Positions 41,972-50,300 are shown, counted from the first letter of the stretch. The stretch: DNA of 64,000 bases from Chloroflexota bacterium (GCA_003228115.1 QEVV01000009.1:29891-93890), one strand, 5' to 3'. Made by a program: numbers and translations. Notes: generated by a model not told the origin, from the sequence alone.

Positions 41972-43798
41972 TTGGGTATTGAGGCTTTGACCATCAATGC
42001 GGCGGGCGACCCAGTCGTTCCTGAGACCGGGGACGATTGGGCGGAATGGATTGCGCCAACAGCCACTCGCAACCACGCGTTACGCGACCCATTGTTGGAC
42101 TGGCTGAACCTCTATGGGGAGGCCAACGGATTCCAGCGGGACGATCAATTTGCCAGCTACGACCCGCGGACAGACTTCAGGCATTTCATTACCCGCAAGG
42201 GCATCGAGTTCGAAGCGGCTGTGGTTGCCCATTTGATGACCCTGGCTTCGATCCACGTCATTCCCCGGGAGTTAGGCACTCGCAGCCTGGAGCCAGCTCA
42301 GGCCACCTTCGAAGCCATGCTCCGTGGCGAAGAAGTCATCTACCAGGCGGTGGTTAGAGATGCAGAAAGCCGGATATATGGGGCTGTCGACTTCCTTGTG
42401 CGCAGCGACGTTCTTTATAAACTCTTCCCTTCCGCCATCACGGCTCTAGCTGCCTCCGAGCCTGCTCCTGACCTGGGTGGAAGCCGGTGGCACTACAGGG
42501 TTGTGGATGCGAAGTTCACGACGCTTCACTTTCTCGCTGGCGGGGAGCTTGGAGATTCAAACGGCTCATCGTGGGCGTACAAGGTGCAGATGTTTCTGTA
42601 CAACCGGGCCCTGGGCGGGTTACAGGGATATATGCCGCCGGAATCCTTTTTGCTGGGGAGGGGCTGGGAGCAGCGTTCGGAGCGGGGGATGAGTTGCATG
42701 GACCGCCTGGGAGCAGTGCCAGACCCGCATGTTTCGGGCAACCGAGGCTCGTTGGCGATTGCTGCTGAGGAGGCCTGTGCCTGGCTCCGCCGCGTGCGTA
42801 CGCAGGGCCAAGCCTGGAACGTCCTCCCTGAGCCCTCGGTGCCGGAACTGCGGCCTAACATGGCGGGCCAGGGAGGGTCTTGGAGTGAGGCAAAGGGTCG
42901 TATTGCCCGTGAACTCGATGAGCTGACGCTGTTGTGGCAGGTGGGCTTCGACAAACGCAACGCCGCCAATCAACAGGGTGTCCTCCGCTGGTCCGACACG
43001 GCCTGCACTTCCGATGTGGTTGGCGTCACTGGAAAGAAACAGGGACCCATTCTAGCAGCGCTCCTGGACGTCAATCGATCGATTGATGGGCCAGCTGTGC
43101 GCCCTGCAAAGATAGTTACAGCACAGGAAGAATGGCGCCCCGTGCCGCCTTTGGAGTTCTACGTCGACTTCGAATATGTCAGTGACCTTGACGACAATTT
43201 CTCCCGTATCCCCGAAAGAGGCGGCCAGCCGTTGATCTTCATGCTCGGTTGTGGGCACCTCGAAAATGGGGAGTGGCAGTGGGCGTGTTTCATTGCCGAT
43301 GCTCTCTCTGAGCCATCCGAAGCTGATGTTATCGACGCGTGGTTTGCTCACATGGAGGCCGTGAGGCAGCGCCTGATTCCCGATGGGGAGCGGCCCAAGG
43401 TCATTCACTGGTCCCGCGCAGAGCAGTCAGTGCTGGAGACGCAGTTCAACTCTGCTATGAAACGGCATTCAGATAGGGATTGGCCGGCTCCCAACTGGTT
43501 CGATTTTCTGGGCAAGGTCGTTCGTGAGGAGCCAGTGGTGGTGCGGGGCGCTTTGGGCTTCGGCTTGAAGGCGGTGGCCAGAGCGATGCACTCTCGCGGG
43601 CATATCGACACCGATTGGGGCGCTGGCCCAGCCGATGGGATGGGGGCGATGGTTGGGGCATGGTCATGCGAAGTTGAAGCGAAGGGACGGGGCTGCACCT
43701 TATCCGAGACTGAACTCATGCAGGACATCGCCCGTTACAATGAAGTGGACTGCAAAGTGATGATGGAGATTGTTCGATACCTGCGAGAAAATCAGTGA
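41972..43798 (+). CDS. TM0106-type RecB-like nuclease with C-terminal RNase H-like domain
   Basis: This 608-residue protein has an N-terminal PD-(D/E)XK nuclease of the Cas4/RecB type: the acid in GAVDFLV, then VDAKFT (DxK), and AYKVQMFLYNR as the helix with the conserved Gln-Tyr type motif. The C-terminal third has an RNase H/exonuclease-like domain with YVDFEYV (first acids) and a final YNEVDCKVMMEIVRYL (last acid). Such fusions are predicted DNA repair or processing nucleases. I chose TTG 41972 because TTGGAGG lies five bases upstream and the domain begins soon after. It is not linked to CRISPR or phage genes here. Confidence 0.75.
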   Translation: MGIEALTINAAGDPVVPETGDDWAEWIAPTATRNHALRDPLLDWLNLYGEANGFQRDDQFASYDPRTDFRHFITRKGIEFEAAVVAHLMTLASIHVIPRELGTRSLEPAQATFEAMLRGEEVIYQAVVRDAESRIYGAVDFLVRSDVLYKLFPSAITALAASEPAPDLGGSRWHYRVVDAKFTTLHFLAGGELGDSNGSSWAYKVQMFLYNRALGGLQGYMPPESFLLGRGWEQRSERGMSCMDRLGAVPDPHVSGNRGSLAIAAEEACAWLRRVRTQGQAWNVLPEPSVPELRPNMAGQGGSWSEAKGRIARELDELTLLWQVGFDKRNAANQQGVLRWSDTACTSDVVGVTGKKQGPILAALLDVNRSIDGPAVRPAKIVTAQEEWRPVPPLEFYVDFEYVSDLDDNFSRIPERGGQPLIFMLGCGHLENGEWQWACFIADALSEPSEADVIDAWFAHMEAVRQRLIPDGERPKVIHWSRAEQSVLETQFNSAMKRHSDRDWPAPNWFDFLGKVVREEPVVVRGALGFGLKAVARAMHSRGHIDTDWGAGPADGMGAMVGAWSCEVEAKGRGCTLSETELMQDIARYNEVDCKVMMEIVRYLRENQ

Positions 43799-43833
43799 AC
43801 ACGCTTCTACGGGCGTAAGGAAGGAGCAAGACC

Positions 43834-44544
43834 GTGATCTTTGGCGGCGATGATCGGCCACCTTCAGGCATGCTAAGCATCAAGCGCACCGGCGACCACC
43901 CTGAGCCTGCGCCGGAAGGCGAGGTGGGGGAGGGTGTATGCCTCGAGACCTCCCGCGGTGATATTCACTGCCTGCTGCACAGGGCGCCGGAGCCAAATGG
44001 GGCGGCTCTTCTATTAGCGGTCGGTGCACGGGGAGGCTTCGGTGGCCCTGCTGACGGCCTCTATCCTCAGCTTGCTGAGGAGCTTGCCGCTGAGGGGTTT
44101 AGTTCCTTGCGTTTTGAGTACCGTCAAGCCAACCAATTAGACGAATGCGTCCTGGATGCTTTGGCCGCTGTTTCTTATCTGAATAGTCTTGGTTGTGGCC
44201 GCATAGGCGTCGTTGGGCACTCCTTTGGTGGAGCCGTAGCTTTGTCGGCGGCCAGGTACACCAAGGTGATAGCAGCCGCGGTCACCCTGGCGAGCCAGAC
44301 GCACGGGGCTGAGGACGTGGTGTTGCTAGCCCCGCGGCCATTGCTGATCGTTCACGGAGAAGAGGATGTGCGCCTCCCCGTGGACTGCGCGCATCAAATC
44401 TTTGATTGGGCCTTCGAACCGAAGGAGAAGGTCCTCTATCCGGGAGCGGGCCACGGCCTCCGTGAGTGCCGCCAGGAGCTTCTCGACCTTCTGAGGCAAT
44501 GGTTGCCTGAGAAGCTTCTGAGGCTGGAACGACAGAGAGCTTGA
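43834..44544 (+). CDS. alpha/beta hydrolase (dienelactone hydrolase/serine aminopeptidase-like)
   Basis: This 236-residue protein has a nucleophile elbow GHSFGG, an acid in HGEEDVRLP and a His in PGAGHGLRE, the full Ser-Asp-His triad. There is no signal peptide. It could be an esterase or peptidase on small substrates; specificity is unknown. It follows the nuclease by 35 bp. Its last codons overlap the -35 box of the sulfur operon promoter (44541-44546), which fixes the boundary between the two units. Confidence 0.82.
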   Translation: MIFGGDDRPPSGMLSIKRTGDHPEPAPEGEVGEGVCLETSRGDIHCLLHRAPEPNGAALLLAVGARGGFGGPADGLYPQLAEELAAEGFSSLRFEYRQANQLDECVLDALAAVSYLNSLGCGRIGVVGHSFGGAVALSAARYTKVIAAAVTLASQTHGAEDVVLLAPRPLLIVHGEEDVRLPVDCAHQIFDWAFEPKEKVLYPGAGHGLRECRQELLDLLRQWLPEKLLRLERQRA

Positions 44545-44569
44545 CAAGGTTTGTCTACAGCCATACGAT
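44541..44569 (+). promoter_or_regulatory. sigma-70-like promoter of the sulfate assimilation operon
   Basis: TTGACA at 44541-44546 and TACGAT at 44564-44569 are separated by 17 bases. The -35 box is consensus and the -10 box matches four of six. Transcription should start near 44576, about 30 bases before the first leader peptide ORF. Confidence 0.65.
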
Positions 44570-44605
44570 GGCGACAGAATTCGTAAAGGCAGGCACGATC
44601 TGGCT

Positions 44606-44704
44606 ATGAACCGCTACGACAATCAAGACTTCGCATTGGCCCAAGAGGTGCATTGCGCTTGTACGTGTTGTACGAACTCAGTTGGCCAGGGGTTGTGCGC
44701 CTAA
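44606..44704 (+). CDS. cysteine-rich leader peptide 1 of the sulfate operon
   Basis: A 32-codon ORF from ATG 44606 to TAA 44702-44704 encodes a peptide with HCACTCCTNS in its second half. Cys codons begin at 44654, 44660, 44666, 44669 and 44696. It lies just after the promoter and before terminator 1. Ribosome stalling at these codons when charged Cys-tRNA is scarce would leave GGCCAGGG (44684-44691) free. That segment is complementary to CCCTGGCC (44748-44755), the 5' side of the terminator hairpin, giving a ready antiterminator. The ribosome site is weak. The peptide itself is probably not functional. Confidence 0.7.
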   Translation: MNRYDNQDFALAQEVHCACTCCTNSVGQGLCA

Positions 44705-44741
44705 GGTACCGAACCGGGTATCTGTAAATGGAAGAAAGCAC

Positions 44742-44777
44742 GAGTCGCCCTGGCCAAGATGGCAGGGCGACTTTTTT
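44742..44777 (+). terminator. attenuator terminator 1 of the sulfate operon
   Basis: Stem 44743-44752 with 44763-44772 (10 bp, GC-rich), followed by a run of six T (44772-44777). It sits between the two leader peptide ORFs, far upstream of the first structural gene, so it should stop transcription before the operon unless disrupted. Confidence 0.8.
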
Positions 44778-44797
44778 GTGGGAGTGAGCAGCAAGTG

Positions 44798-44899
44798 ATG
44801 AAAGCGGCAACAGAAAAGATGATTGAGGGGCGGGTGCCCCTGATGTGCTCTTGTATGTGCTGTTGCACCTGTACGCCCGATTGGGGGGGAACGGAGTAA
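44798..44899 (+). CDS. cysteine-rich leader peptide 2 of the sulfate operon
   Basis: A 33-codon ORF from ATG 44798 (or GTG 44795) to TAA 44897-44899 contains MCSCMCCCTCTP: six Cys codons within nine (44846, 44852, 44858, 44861, 44864, 44870). The pattern mirrors leader 1, suggesting duplication of one attenuator unit. A run of seven G (44883-44889) just after the Cys codons could pair, with one G-U pair, to the CCCCTCC in the 5' arm of terminator 2. GAGGGGCG at 44825-44832 is a second possible pairing partner. GGAG at 44781 precedes the start at a longish distance. Confidence 0.7.
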   Translation: MKAATEKMIEGRVPLMCSCMCCCTCTPDWGGTE

Positions 44900-44932
44900 C
44901 GTTACTGGCCGAGTGCCATAAGGAAACGAAAG

Positions 44933-44973
44933 CTGCGCCCCTCCCGCGATGCGAGAGGGGCGCAGTCTGTTTG
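44933..44973 (+). terminator. attenuator terminator 2 of the sulfate operon
   Basis: Arms 44933-44943 and 44955-44965 are perfect 11-bp complements, with an inner 3-bp extension (44945-44947 with 44951-44953). TCTGTTTG follows. It lies 38 bp before the permease start, so read-through is needed for operon expression. Confidence 0.75.
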
Positions 44974-45010
44974 TAGGGAATACGAGCAAAGTCGATCAGG
45001 GGAACCGAAT

Positions 45011-45793
45011 TTGGAGATTCAATATCTTGTCATAGGACTGGGATTCGTGGTTGGAATCCTTGTCGGTCTGACGGGCATGGGTGGCGGCTCATTAATGACG
45101 CCGCTGCTCATCTTGGTTCTCCGCATTTCTCCGGTCGTTGCTGTGGGCACTGACCTTGTCCAAATGACGGTGACCAAGGCGTTTGGCGCCTGGCAACATC
45201 ACAGGCAGGGGTCGGTGGACTACCGGTTGGCCCTCAAGTTGGCCGTCGGCAGCGTGCCCGGCGCGCTGGCAGGGGTTGGCTTTCTCACGCTCTTGGAGCG
45301 ACAGGGGGTTGAAGTCGACGCTCTGGTCAGCCAGGTTCTCGGTGTGGCGCTGGTGATAGTGGCTGTGCTCCTCTTCGCCAAGATGGTACTGGGACGATGG
45401 CACTTTTTCGGCGGCGGAGATGGCTCGGAAGGCTTCTCTCTGGAGCAGTCCCGGTGGTTGCCGGTGATCGCTTTTACTATAGGCGCACTGGTGGGCATCA
45501 CCTCGGTCGGCGGGGGCGCCCTGTTTATGGTTGTGCTGGTCAGCATGTTTCCGGTCATGGCCATGCGGCGGGTGGTTGGCACCGATGTCTTCCACGCTCT
45601 GCTCCTGACCAGCGTGGCGGGAGCCGCTCATTGGGGGGCCGGTCACGTCGACTTCGCGCTTTCTGCCAATATCTTGATTGGCTCGGTCCCTGGGGTCTTG
45701 ATCGGGAGTCGTATGACGGCCTATATCCCCAGCAGAGGACTCCGAGCCATTGTTATTGTGACGTTATTCGCTGTTGGCCTGAGAATGCTCTAG
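45011..45793 (+). CDS. TSUP (TauE/SafE) family anion permease, probably for sulfate or sulfite
   Basis: This 260-residue membrane protein has about eight hydrophobic segments and the family repeats GLTGMGGGSLMTPLLIL and GITSVGGGALFMVVL. TSUP proteins move sulfate, sulfite or organosulfonates. Being first in an operon with cysH and sat-cysC, sulfate uptake or sulfur-anion exchange is the likely role. The start codon is TTG 45011 with AGGGG upstream. Expression should depend on read-through of the two leader terminators. Confidence 0.83.
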   Translation: MEIQYLVIGLGFVVGILVGLTGMGGGSLMTPLLILVLRISPVVAVGTDLVQMTVTKAFGAWQHHRQGSVDYRLALKLAVGSVPGALAGVGFLTLLERQGVEVDALVSQVLGVALVIVAVLLFAKMVLGRWHFFGGGDGSEGFSLEQSRWLPVIAFTIGALVGITSVGGGALFMVVLVSMFPVMAMRRVVGTDVFHALLLTSVAGAAHWGAGHVDFALSANILIGSVPGVLIGSRMTAYIPSRGLRAIVIVTLFAVGLRML

Positions 45794-45811
45794 GACTCGT
45801 TAGGAGGAACA

Positions 45812-46567
45812 GTGCAGATTACGCTGCCTGAGATCAACGAATATAAGACGATGAATGGCGTCATAAGCCTGGAGGACCTGGAGCGGTTGAACCAGGAGTT
45901 CGAGGCTCGCACGCCACAGCAAGTTCTCGAGTGGGCTTATGAGACCTTCCACCCGAGCCTCAAGTTGGCCTGTAGCTTCGGAGGCGCCACCGGCATGGTG
46001 CTCCTGGACATGGCTCACAAGATTGAGCCGGACCTCAAGGTCTTCTACATCGACACCGATTTTCTGTTCCCCGAGACATACGCATTGAAGGACGAGGTGG
46101 AGCGGCGGTACGGCATCAAGACGGAGGGCATCAAGTCCCGCTGGTCGCCCGAGGCCCAGGGAAAGGAGTTTGGCGAGCGGTTGTGGGAGAAGGACCCAGA
46201 CCTATGCTGCCAGCTTCGCAAAGTGGAGCCGAACCATCGTGTTCTTGAGAACACCCTGGCCTGGATCTCCGGCCTGCGCCGCGACCAGTCCGGTACCCGC
46301 AAGCAGACGCCAATCGTACGGTGGGACCAGACCTTCGGCCTGGTAAAGGTCAACCCGTTGGCTCTCTGGACCGAAGAACAAGTGTGGGGCTACGTTGAGG
46401 AGAACGACATTCCCTTCAATCCTCTGCTGAAAGAAGGCTACCCCAGCCTTGGCTGCACATTCTGCACGAGGCAGGTCAAAGCCGGCGAAGACCCCAGGGC
46501 TGGCCGGTGGTCCGGATTCGGCAAGACAGAATGCGGACTCCACGTCATTCCGCCAAAGAATAGCTAG
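45812..46567 (+). CDS. cysH: assimilatory adenylylsulfate (APS) reductase of the CysH family
   Basis: This 251-residue protein has the PAPS reductase fold: SFGGATGMVLLDM (nucleotide loop), YIDTDFLFPET and GLRRDQSGTR. It carries CC (DLCCQL) and CTFC, the four cysteines that bind a 4Fe-4S cluster in APS-specific reductases, and the catalytic Cys in KTECGLH near the C-terminus. It reduces APS to sulfite with a thiol donor. The start is GTG 45812 with AGGAGG five bases before it, 18 bp after the permease. Despite the neighbouring APS kinase, the cluster motif favours APS as substrate. Confidence 0.9.
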   Translation: MQITLPEINEYKTMNGVISLEDLERLNQEFEARTPQQVLEWAYETFHPSLKLACSFGGATGMVLLDMAHKIEPDLKVFYIDTDFLFPETYALKDEVERRYGIKTEGIKSRWSPEAQGKEFGERLWEKDPDLCCQLRKVEPNHRVLENTLAWISGLRRDQSGTRKQTPIVRWDQTFGLVKVNPLALWTEEQVWGYVEENDIPFNPLLKEGYPSLGCTFCTRQVKAGEDPRAGRWSGFGKTECGLHVIPPKNS

Positions 46568-46597
46568 AAGCAAAACGATCAAGGAGCAAAGTTTTTC

Positions 46598-48334
46598 ATG
46601 ACTCAGAACACAGCAGCGTCCGGATTGATTGAGCCCCATGGAGGCGTCCTCAAGGACCTCATGGTGAGCGAGGCACGAGCCAACGAACTGAAAGCAGAAG
46701 CCCTAAATCTGGGGAACTGGGACCTCAACGAACGCCAACTCTGCGATGCGGAACTCTTGCTCAGCGGCGGTTTCTCACCGCTTGAGGGCTTCATGGGGCA
46801 GGCGGACTATGATCGGGTGGTTGAAGAGCTACGTCTCGCCGACGGCACCCTCTGGCCGATGCCCATAGCCCTTGATGTCACAGAGGAGTTTGCTTCCAGC
46901 TTGTCCAAGGGGGATCGCATAGCGCTGCGGCACCCGGAGGGTATGGTCGTAGCCATCCTTACGGTCAGCGACATCTGGCAGCCTGACTTAAAGAAGGAGG
47001 CCCTCTCGACCTTCGGGACAGAGGACGACTACCACCCAGGGGTGTTCCGTGTGCTCCAGCAGACGAACCCGTTCTATGTGGGCGGAACGCTGGAGGGTGT
47101 TGAGGCACCGCCTCAACACACGTTTCAGGACTTGCGCCAAACGCCTGCCGAACTCCGGCGGGTGTTCGAGGGAAAGGGTTTGAGCAATGTGGTGGCGTTC
47201 CAGACCCGTAACCCCCTGCACCGGGCCCACGTGGAGTTGACCCAGCGAGCGGCAAGAGAGACGGGTGCACACCTGTTGATCCAACCTGTGGTGGGTCAGA
47301 CCAAGCCCGGCGATGTCGATTACTTCATTCGAGCCCGCTGTTACCAGGCGGTGCTGAAGTACTACCCCGAGGAATCAACGACCCTGAGCCTCCTCCCCCT
47401 AGCCATGCGAATGGCGGGGCCCAAAGAGGCGCTGTGGCACGCCATCATTCGCAAGAATTACGGCTGCAATAACTTCATCGTCGGTAGGGACCACGCTGGC
47501 CCCGGCAGCGACCGCTCAGGCAAGCCTTTCTATGGCGCTTATGACGCCCAGGACTTGGTCCGGCAGCACGAGGAGGAGTTGGGTGTCCACCTAGCGGCCT
47601 TCCCGGAAATGGTCTATGTAGAGGAATCTGACCAGTATCTGCCAGTCACTGAGGTGCCTGAAGGCGCCAAGGTGCTGTCGGCTTCGGGCACTGAACTGCG
47701 CGACCGCTTGAGCGCCGGTGACGACCTTCCCTCATGGTTCTCCTACCCTGACGTTGTCGCTCAACTCCGGCAGTCGTTCCCCTTGAAGTCGGAGCAAGGT
47801 TTCACGGTGTTCTTCACTGGACTACCCAGTTCGGGGAAGTCCACCCTGGCGAATGTATTGATGGCCAAGCTGATGGAGAACGGTTCTCGCCCCATCACAA
47901 TTTTGGACGGGGACTTGGTTCGCAAGCACCTTTCGAGCGAGCTGGGCTTCTCGAAGGAGCACCGGGACCTCAACATCACCCGCATCGGCTACGTTGCCAG
48001 CGAGATCACGAAGCACCGAGGGATTGCGATTTGTGCGCCCATCGCTCCTTACGCATCGACGCGCCGTCAGGTTCGAGACATGGTCAGCGCCTACGGCGGT
48101 TTCTTTGAGGTGCATGTGGCGACCCCGTTAGAGGTCTGCGAGGGGCGCGACAGGAAGGGGCTTTACGCCAAGGCCCGTGCGGGTATCATCAAGGGCTTCA
48201 CTGGCATCGACGACCCCTATGAGGTGCCGGAGCACGCTGAGTTGGTGATCGACACGACGTCACTTACGGCCGAGGAGGCCGTGGCGCAGGTTATAGCTCG
48301 CCTGCAAGAGGATGGGTACCTTCCTGTGTCCTAG
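46598..48334 (+). CDS. sat-cysC: bifunctional sulfate adenylyltransferase/adenylylsulfate kinase
   Basis: This 578-residue fusion has an N-terminal PUA-like and ATP sulfurylase domain with QTRNPLHRAHVEL and GRDHAGPGS (residues ~1-390), then an APS kinase domain with Walker A GLPSSGKST and the IAPYAS and GLYAKARAG segments. It makes APS from sulfate and ATP and can phosphorylate it to PAPS. As the last gene of the operon it supplies the substrate for CysH. AAGGAG lies about 11 bases before the ATG. A strong hairpin follows. Confidence 0.93.
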   Translation: MTQNTAASGLIEPHGGVLKDLMVSEARANELKAEALNLGNWDLNERQLCDAELLLSGGFSPLEGFMGQADYDRVVEELRLADGTLWPMPIALDVTEEFASSLSKGDRIALRHPEGMVVAILTVSDIWQPDLKKEALSTFGTEDDYHPGVFRVLQQTNPFYVGGTLEGVEAPPQHTFQDLRQTPAELRRVFEGKGLSNVVAFQTRNPLHRAHVELTQRAARETGAHLLIQPVVGQTKPGDVDYFIRARCYQAVLKYYPEESTTLSLLPLAMRMAGPKEALWHAIIRKNYGCNNFIVGRDHAGPGSDRSGKPFYGAYDAQDLVRQHEEELGVHLAAFPEMVYVEESDQYLPVTEVPEGAKVLSASGTELRDRLSAGDDLPSWFSYPDVVAQLRQSFPLKSEQGFTVFFTGLPSSGKSTLANVLMAKLMENGSRPITILDGDLVRKHLSSELGFSKEHRDLNITRIGYVASEITKHRGIAICAPIAPYASTRRQVRDMVSAYGGFFEVHVATPLEVCEGRDRKGLYAKARAGIIKGFTGIDDPYEVPEHAELVIDTTSLTAEEAVAQVIARLQEDGYLPVS

Positions 48335-48370
48335 GCGGGAAGTGCTTGGCTCCCTTAACCAGTACAAAGA

Positions 48371-48406
48371 AGCGGGCGGGTCATTGACCCGCCCGCTGAC
48401 TCTTTT
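48371..48406 (+). terminator. terminator after sat-cysC
   Basis: A 12-13-bp GC-rich stem (48371-48383 with 48385-48397), then GACTCTTTTA. It is shared with the convergent lipoprotein gene, which ends at 48405. Confidence 0.75.
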
Positions 48407-49112
48407 ACCTGATCGTGATCCTGGCTTCAATTCCCTCAGCCAGCTTCACAAGGTGAGCCCTGCTGAGTTGTCTGGCTTCGTCCCCCGCATAGGGGCTGGC
48501 AGCGAGCCAAACCACAACGTTTCCCTTGATGTACATTATTACTGGCTGAAGATCCGGCGCTGGTTCAGCCGCAGGGGCCACGGTAGACCACCAGCCTTTG
48601 GCCGCATCGCCGATCTTGGGCACCGCCATTGGTTTGAAGCAAGTGTCCCAGTCTGCAAAGGAGAGATTGCAGAAGTCCGTCAGGCGAGTGAATCTCGCGC
48701 CGAACGTTGGAGTTAGCCAATCGCCAAAGTGCCCTGATGCGCGCTTGGCAGACGAGAAGACCCAAACCATATTCTCGATGTTGTGGCTCGGCACGCCTCT
48801 AACAAACTGTCTTGGCACGAATGCCACCGCTTGAGCTGACGTCCAAGCTTTGCCTCTTTCTTGATAGATCGAGTCACCGTACCATGCTGCGAGGTCAACC
48901 GACCTATCTCCGTCCTTCACATATTGATAATCCAAGTCAGCTGCAGAGACAGCAATGCTTGCGGCATCTTGGCTGGAGCGAGGCTCTGATTGCACTGAAC
49001 ATGCCACGAGCGCGAGGCTGGAGGAGAGAACGAGTGATGCCGTTAGGGTAGCCAGTGTTCTTAATGTTCGGCCGTGCGGGGCGGAGCTTCGGATCGGACG
49101 AGCAAGACTCAT
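48405..49112 (-). CDS. putative lipoprotein of unknown function
   Basis: This 235-residue protein begins with a basic segment, then a hydrophobic stretch ending in a lipobox LVAC, so it is probably anchored outside the membrane. The mature region has DLAAWYGDSIYQERGKAWTS, FVRGVPSHN and a C-terminal MYIKGNVVVWLAASP, resembling surface proteins that sense or bind small ligands, but I cannot name a family. Start 49112 is chosen because GGAG lies five bases upstream and the signal peptide begins there. It follows the nitroreductase by 20 bp on the same strand. Confidence 0.6.
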   Translation of the reverse strand: MSLARPIRSSAPHGRTLRTLATLTASLVLSSSLALVACSVQSEPRSSQDAASIAVSAADLDYQYVKDGDRSVDLAAWYGDSIYQERGKAWTSAQAVAFVPRQFVRGVPSHNIENMVWVFSSAKRASGHFGDWLTPTFGARFTRLTDFCNLSFADWDTCFKPMAVPKIGDAAKGWWSTVAPAAEPAPDLQPVIMYIKGNVVVWLAASPYAGDEARQLSRAHLVKLAEGIEARITIR

Positions 49113-49132
49113 ATAGGCTCCAGTATTTTGGT

Positions 49133-49774
49133 CTAGATCCGTGGTCCAAATGACCGCTTGGGTCTGCCTTGCCCCCAGCGGTCGTAGTGGGTGACGTCTG
49201 CGATGGGCCGGCGGCGTGCGCCGCCGAAATGCTCGCCTTCTGCGGGGTATCCCAGTGGGATGAGGCACGCAGTGTCCACTTCTTCTGGGATGCCGAGCAG
49301 TTCTTTGGCCTCGGCCTCATGAAAGAAGTGCATGGTGGTCAAGACTGTGCCAAGCCCCAAAGATAGTGCGGCTAACATCAAGTTCTGGATGGCGGGGAAG
49401 ATGGTGCCCCATTGGGACAAGCCCGGCAGACGTCCCTTTGACCGTTGAACGCAGCCGAGGATGAGCACGGGCGTTTCGGCCAGGTGGTGGGCCAGGTATT
49501 CCGCCGAACTCATGATGGGGGTCGAGGTGGTCTTACCAAGACCGGGCACGTAAGACGACCCCCAGCTGTCGAGGTACCATTCGCCGAACTTGGCCTTGAT
49601 CTCCGGGTCCCGAATGACGATGAAGGACCAAGACTGGCGGTTCCCGCCGCTGGGGGCCCGCACGGCGGCCTCAAGGATGCGTTCTATGGCTTCTTGAGGC
49701 ACCGGGTCTGGCTTGAATCGCCGGATGGCTCGTTGGGCGTACATTGCATCGAAGAGGGATATGTCGTCTGTCAT
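49133..49774 (-). CDS. nitroreductase family FMN protein
   Basis: This 213-residue protein has the N-terminal FMN signature QRAIRRFKPDPVP, APSGGNRQSWSFIV and a C-terminal GYPAEGEHFGGARRRP segment. Nitroreductases reduce nitro groups, quinones or other electrophiles using NAD(P)H; the physiological substrate cannot be predicted. AAGGAG precedes the start. It is followed on the same strand by the lipoprotein gene. Upstream is a 526-bp repeat-rich gap. Confidence 0.87.
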   Translation of the reverse strand: MTDDISLFDAMYAQRAIRRFKPDPVPQEAIERILEAAVRAPSGGNRQSWSFIVIRDPEIKAKFGEWYLDSWGSSYVPGLGKTTSTPIMSSAEYLAHHLAETPVLILGCVQRSKGRLPGLSQWGTIFPAIQNLMLAALSLGLGTVLTTMHFFHEAEAKELLGIPEEVDTACLIPLGYPAEGEHFGGARRRPIADVTHYDRWGQGRPKRSFGPRI

Positions 49775-49923
49775 GGGTTCTCCTTTTGGGCATCACCGCT
49801 GGTAAATGTCGTCCTGAGTGGAGCGAAGGACCTTGTTCGGCTAGAGATTACTCGATTGTCATCAACTGACTGGCTAGGCGTATTCCTGGCGTCCTAACGG
49901 TCTTGGTGTCTTACCTCGTTGCT

Positions 49924-50008
49924 CCCACCCACCCGCCCTCGAACGTTCTTGATACAGGGGGGCACCCCCTGTGGCCCCCGGCGGGGCTTTGCCCCTGCAC
50001 CCCATTTC
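49924..50008 (+). repeat. GC-rich palindromic repeat family A, copy 4
   Basis: It is nearly identical to copy 5, from the CCCACCC start through ACAGGGGGGCACCCCCTGT to CCCCTGCACCCC. The two are separated by 58 bp. Confidence 0.75.
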
Positions 50009-50066
50009 GAAACCATGGTGATTGTTAGGTGATGGAGCCTGTTTCGCGGACCGTTTTGGTGTTGCT

Positions 50067-50150
50067 CCCACCCAGCCCGCCCTCAAACGTTCTTGATACA
50101 GGGGGACACCCCCTGTGGCCCCGGCGGGGCTTTGCCCCTGCACCCCGTTT
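50067..50150 (+). repeat. GC-rich palindromic repeat family A, copy 5
   Basis: Block order as in the other copies. The hairpin ACAGGGGGACACCCCCTGT is perfect, followed by GCCCCGGCGGGGC and GGGGCTTTGCCCC, which overlap and could form alternative stems. Confidence 0.75.
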
Positions 50151-50300
50151 GACCAGCAGGACGTTATTCAGGGGCCACATTTGCTCCTTGCCGGTCAAGG
50201 AGCCTGTGCCTCGCGTCGGTAGGGGCGGGTCTCAGACCCGCCCGAGCGTCTGTGTTCGGTCATCTTTTTGCTTCCCAGACGAGGGTCGAAGAGGCAACTC

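Larger units (their letters stand above)
49775..50300. repeat. 526-bp gap with four repeat elements
   Basis: It contains an inverted family C repeat (49807-49839), two direct copies of palindromic repeat A (49924-50008 and 50067-50150) and a family D-like hairpin (50219-50248). Apparent reading frames through the repeats are GC-skewed and are not genes. Confidence 0.6.

Noticed and set aside
49874..50143. Minus-strand ORF of 89 codons with internal repetition
   Set aside because: It is the translation of two adjacent copies of palindromic repeat A; there is no ribosome site and no independent coding signal.
49924..50150. Two similar repeats with a 58-bp spacer, as a possible CRISPR remnant
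   Set aside because: The repeats are about 85 bp long, imperfect, hairpin-rich and also dispersed singly elsewhere in the window. No cas genes are present apart from a RecB-like nuclease that belongs to a different family setting.
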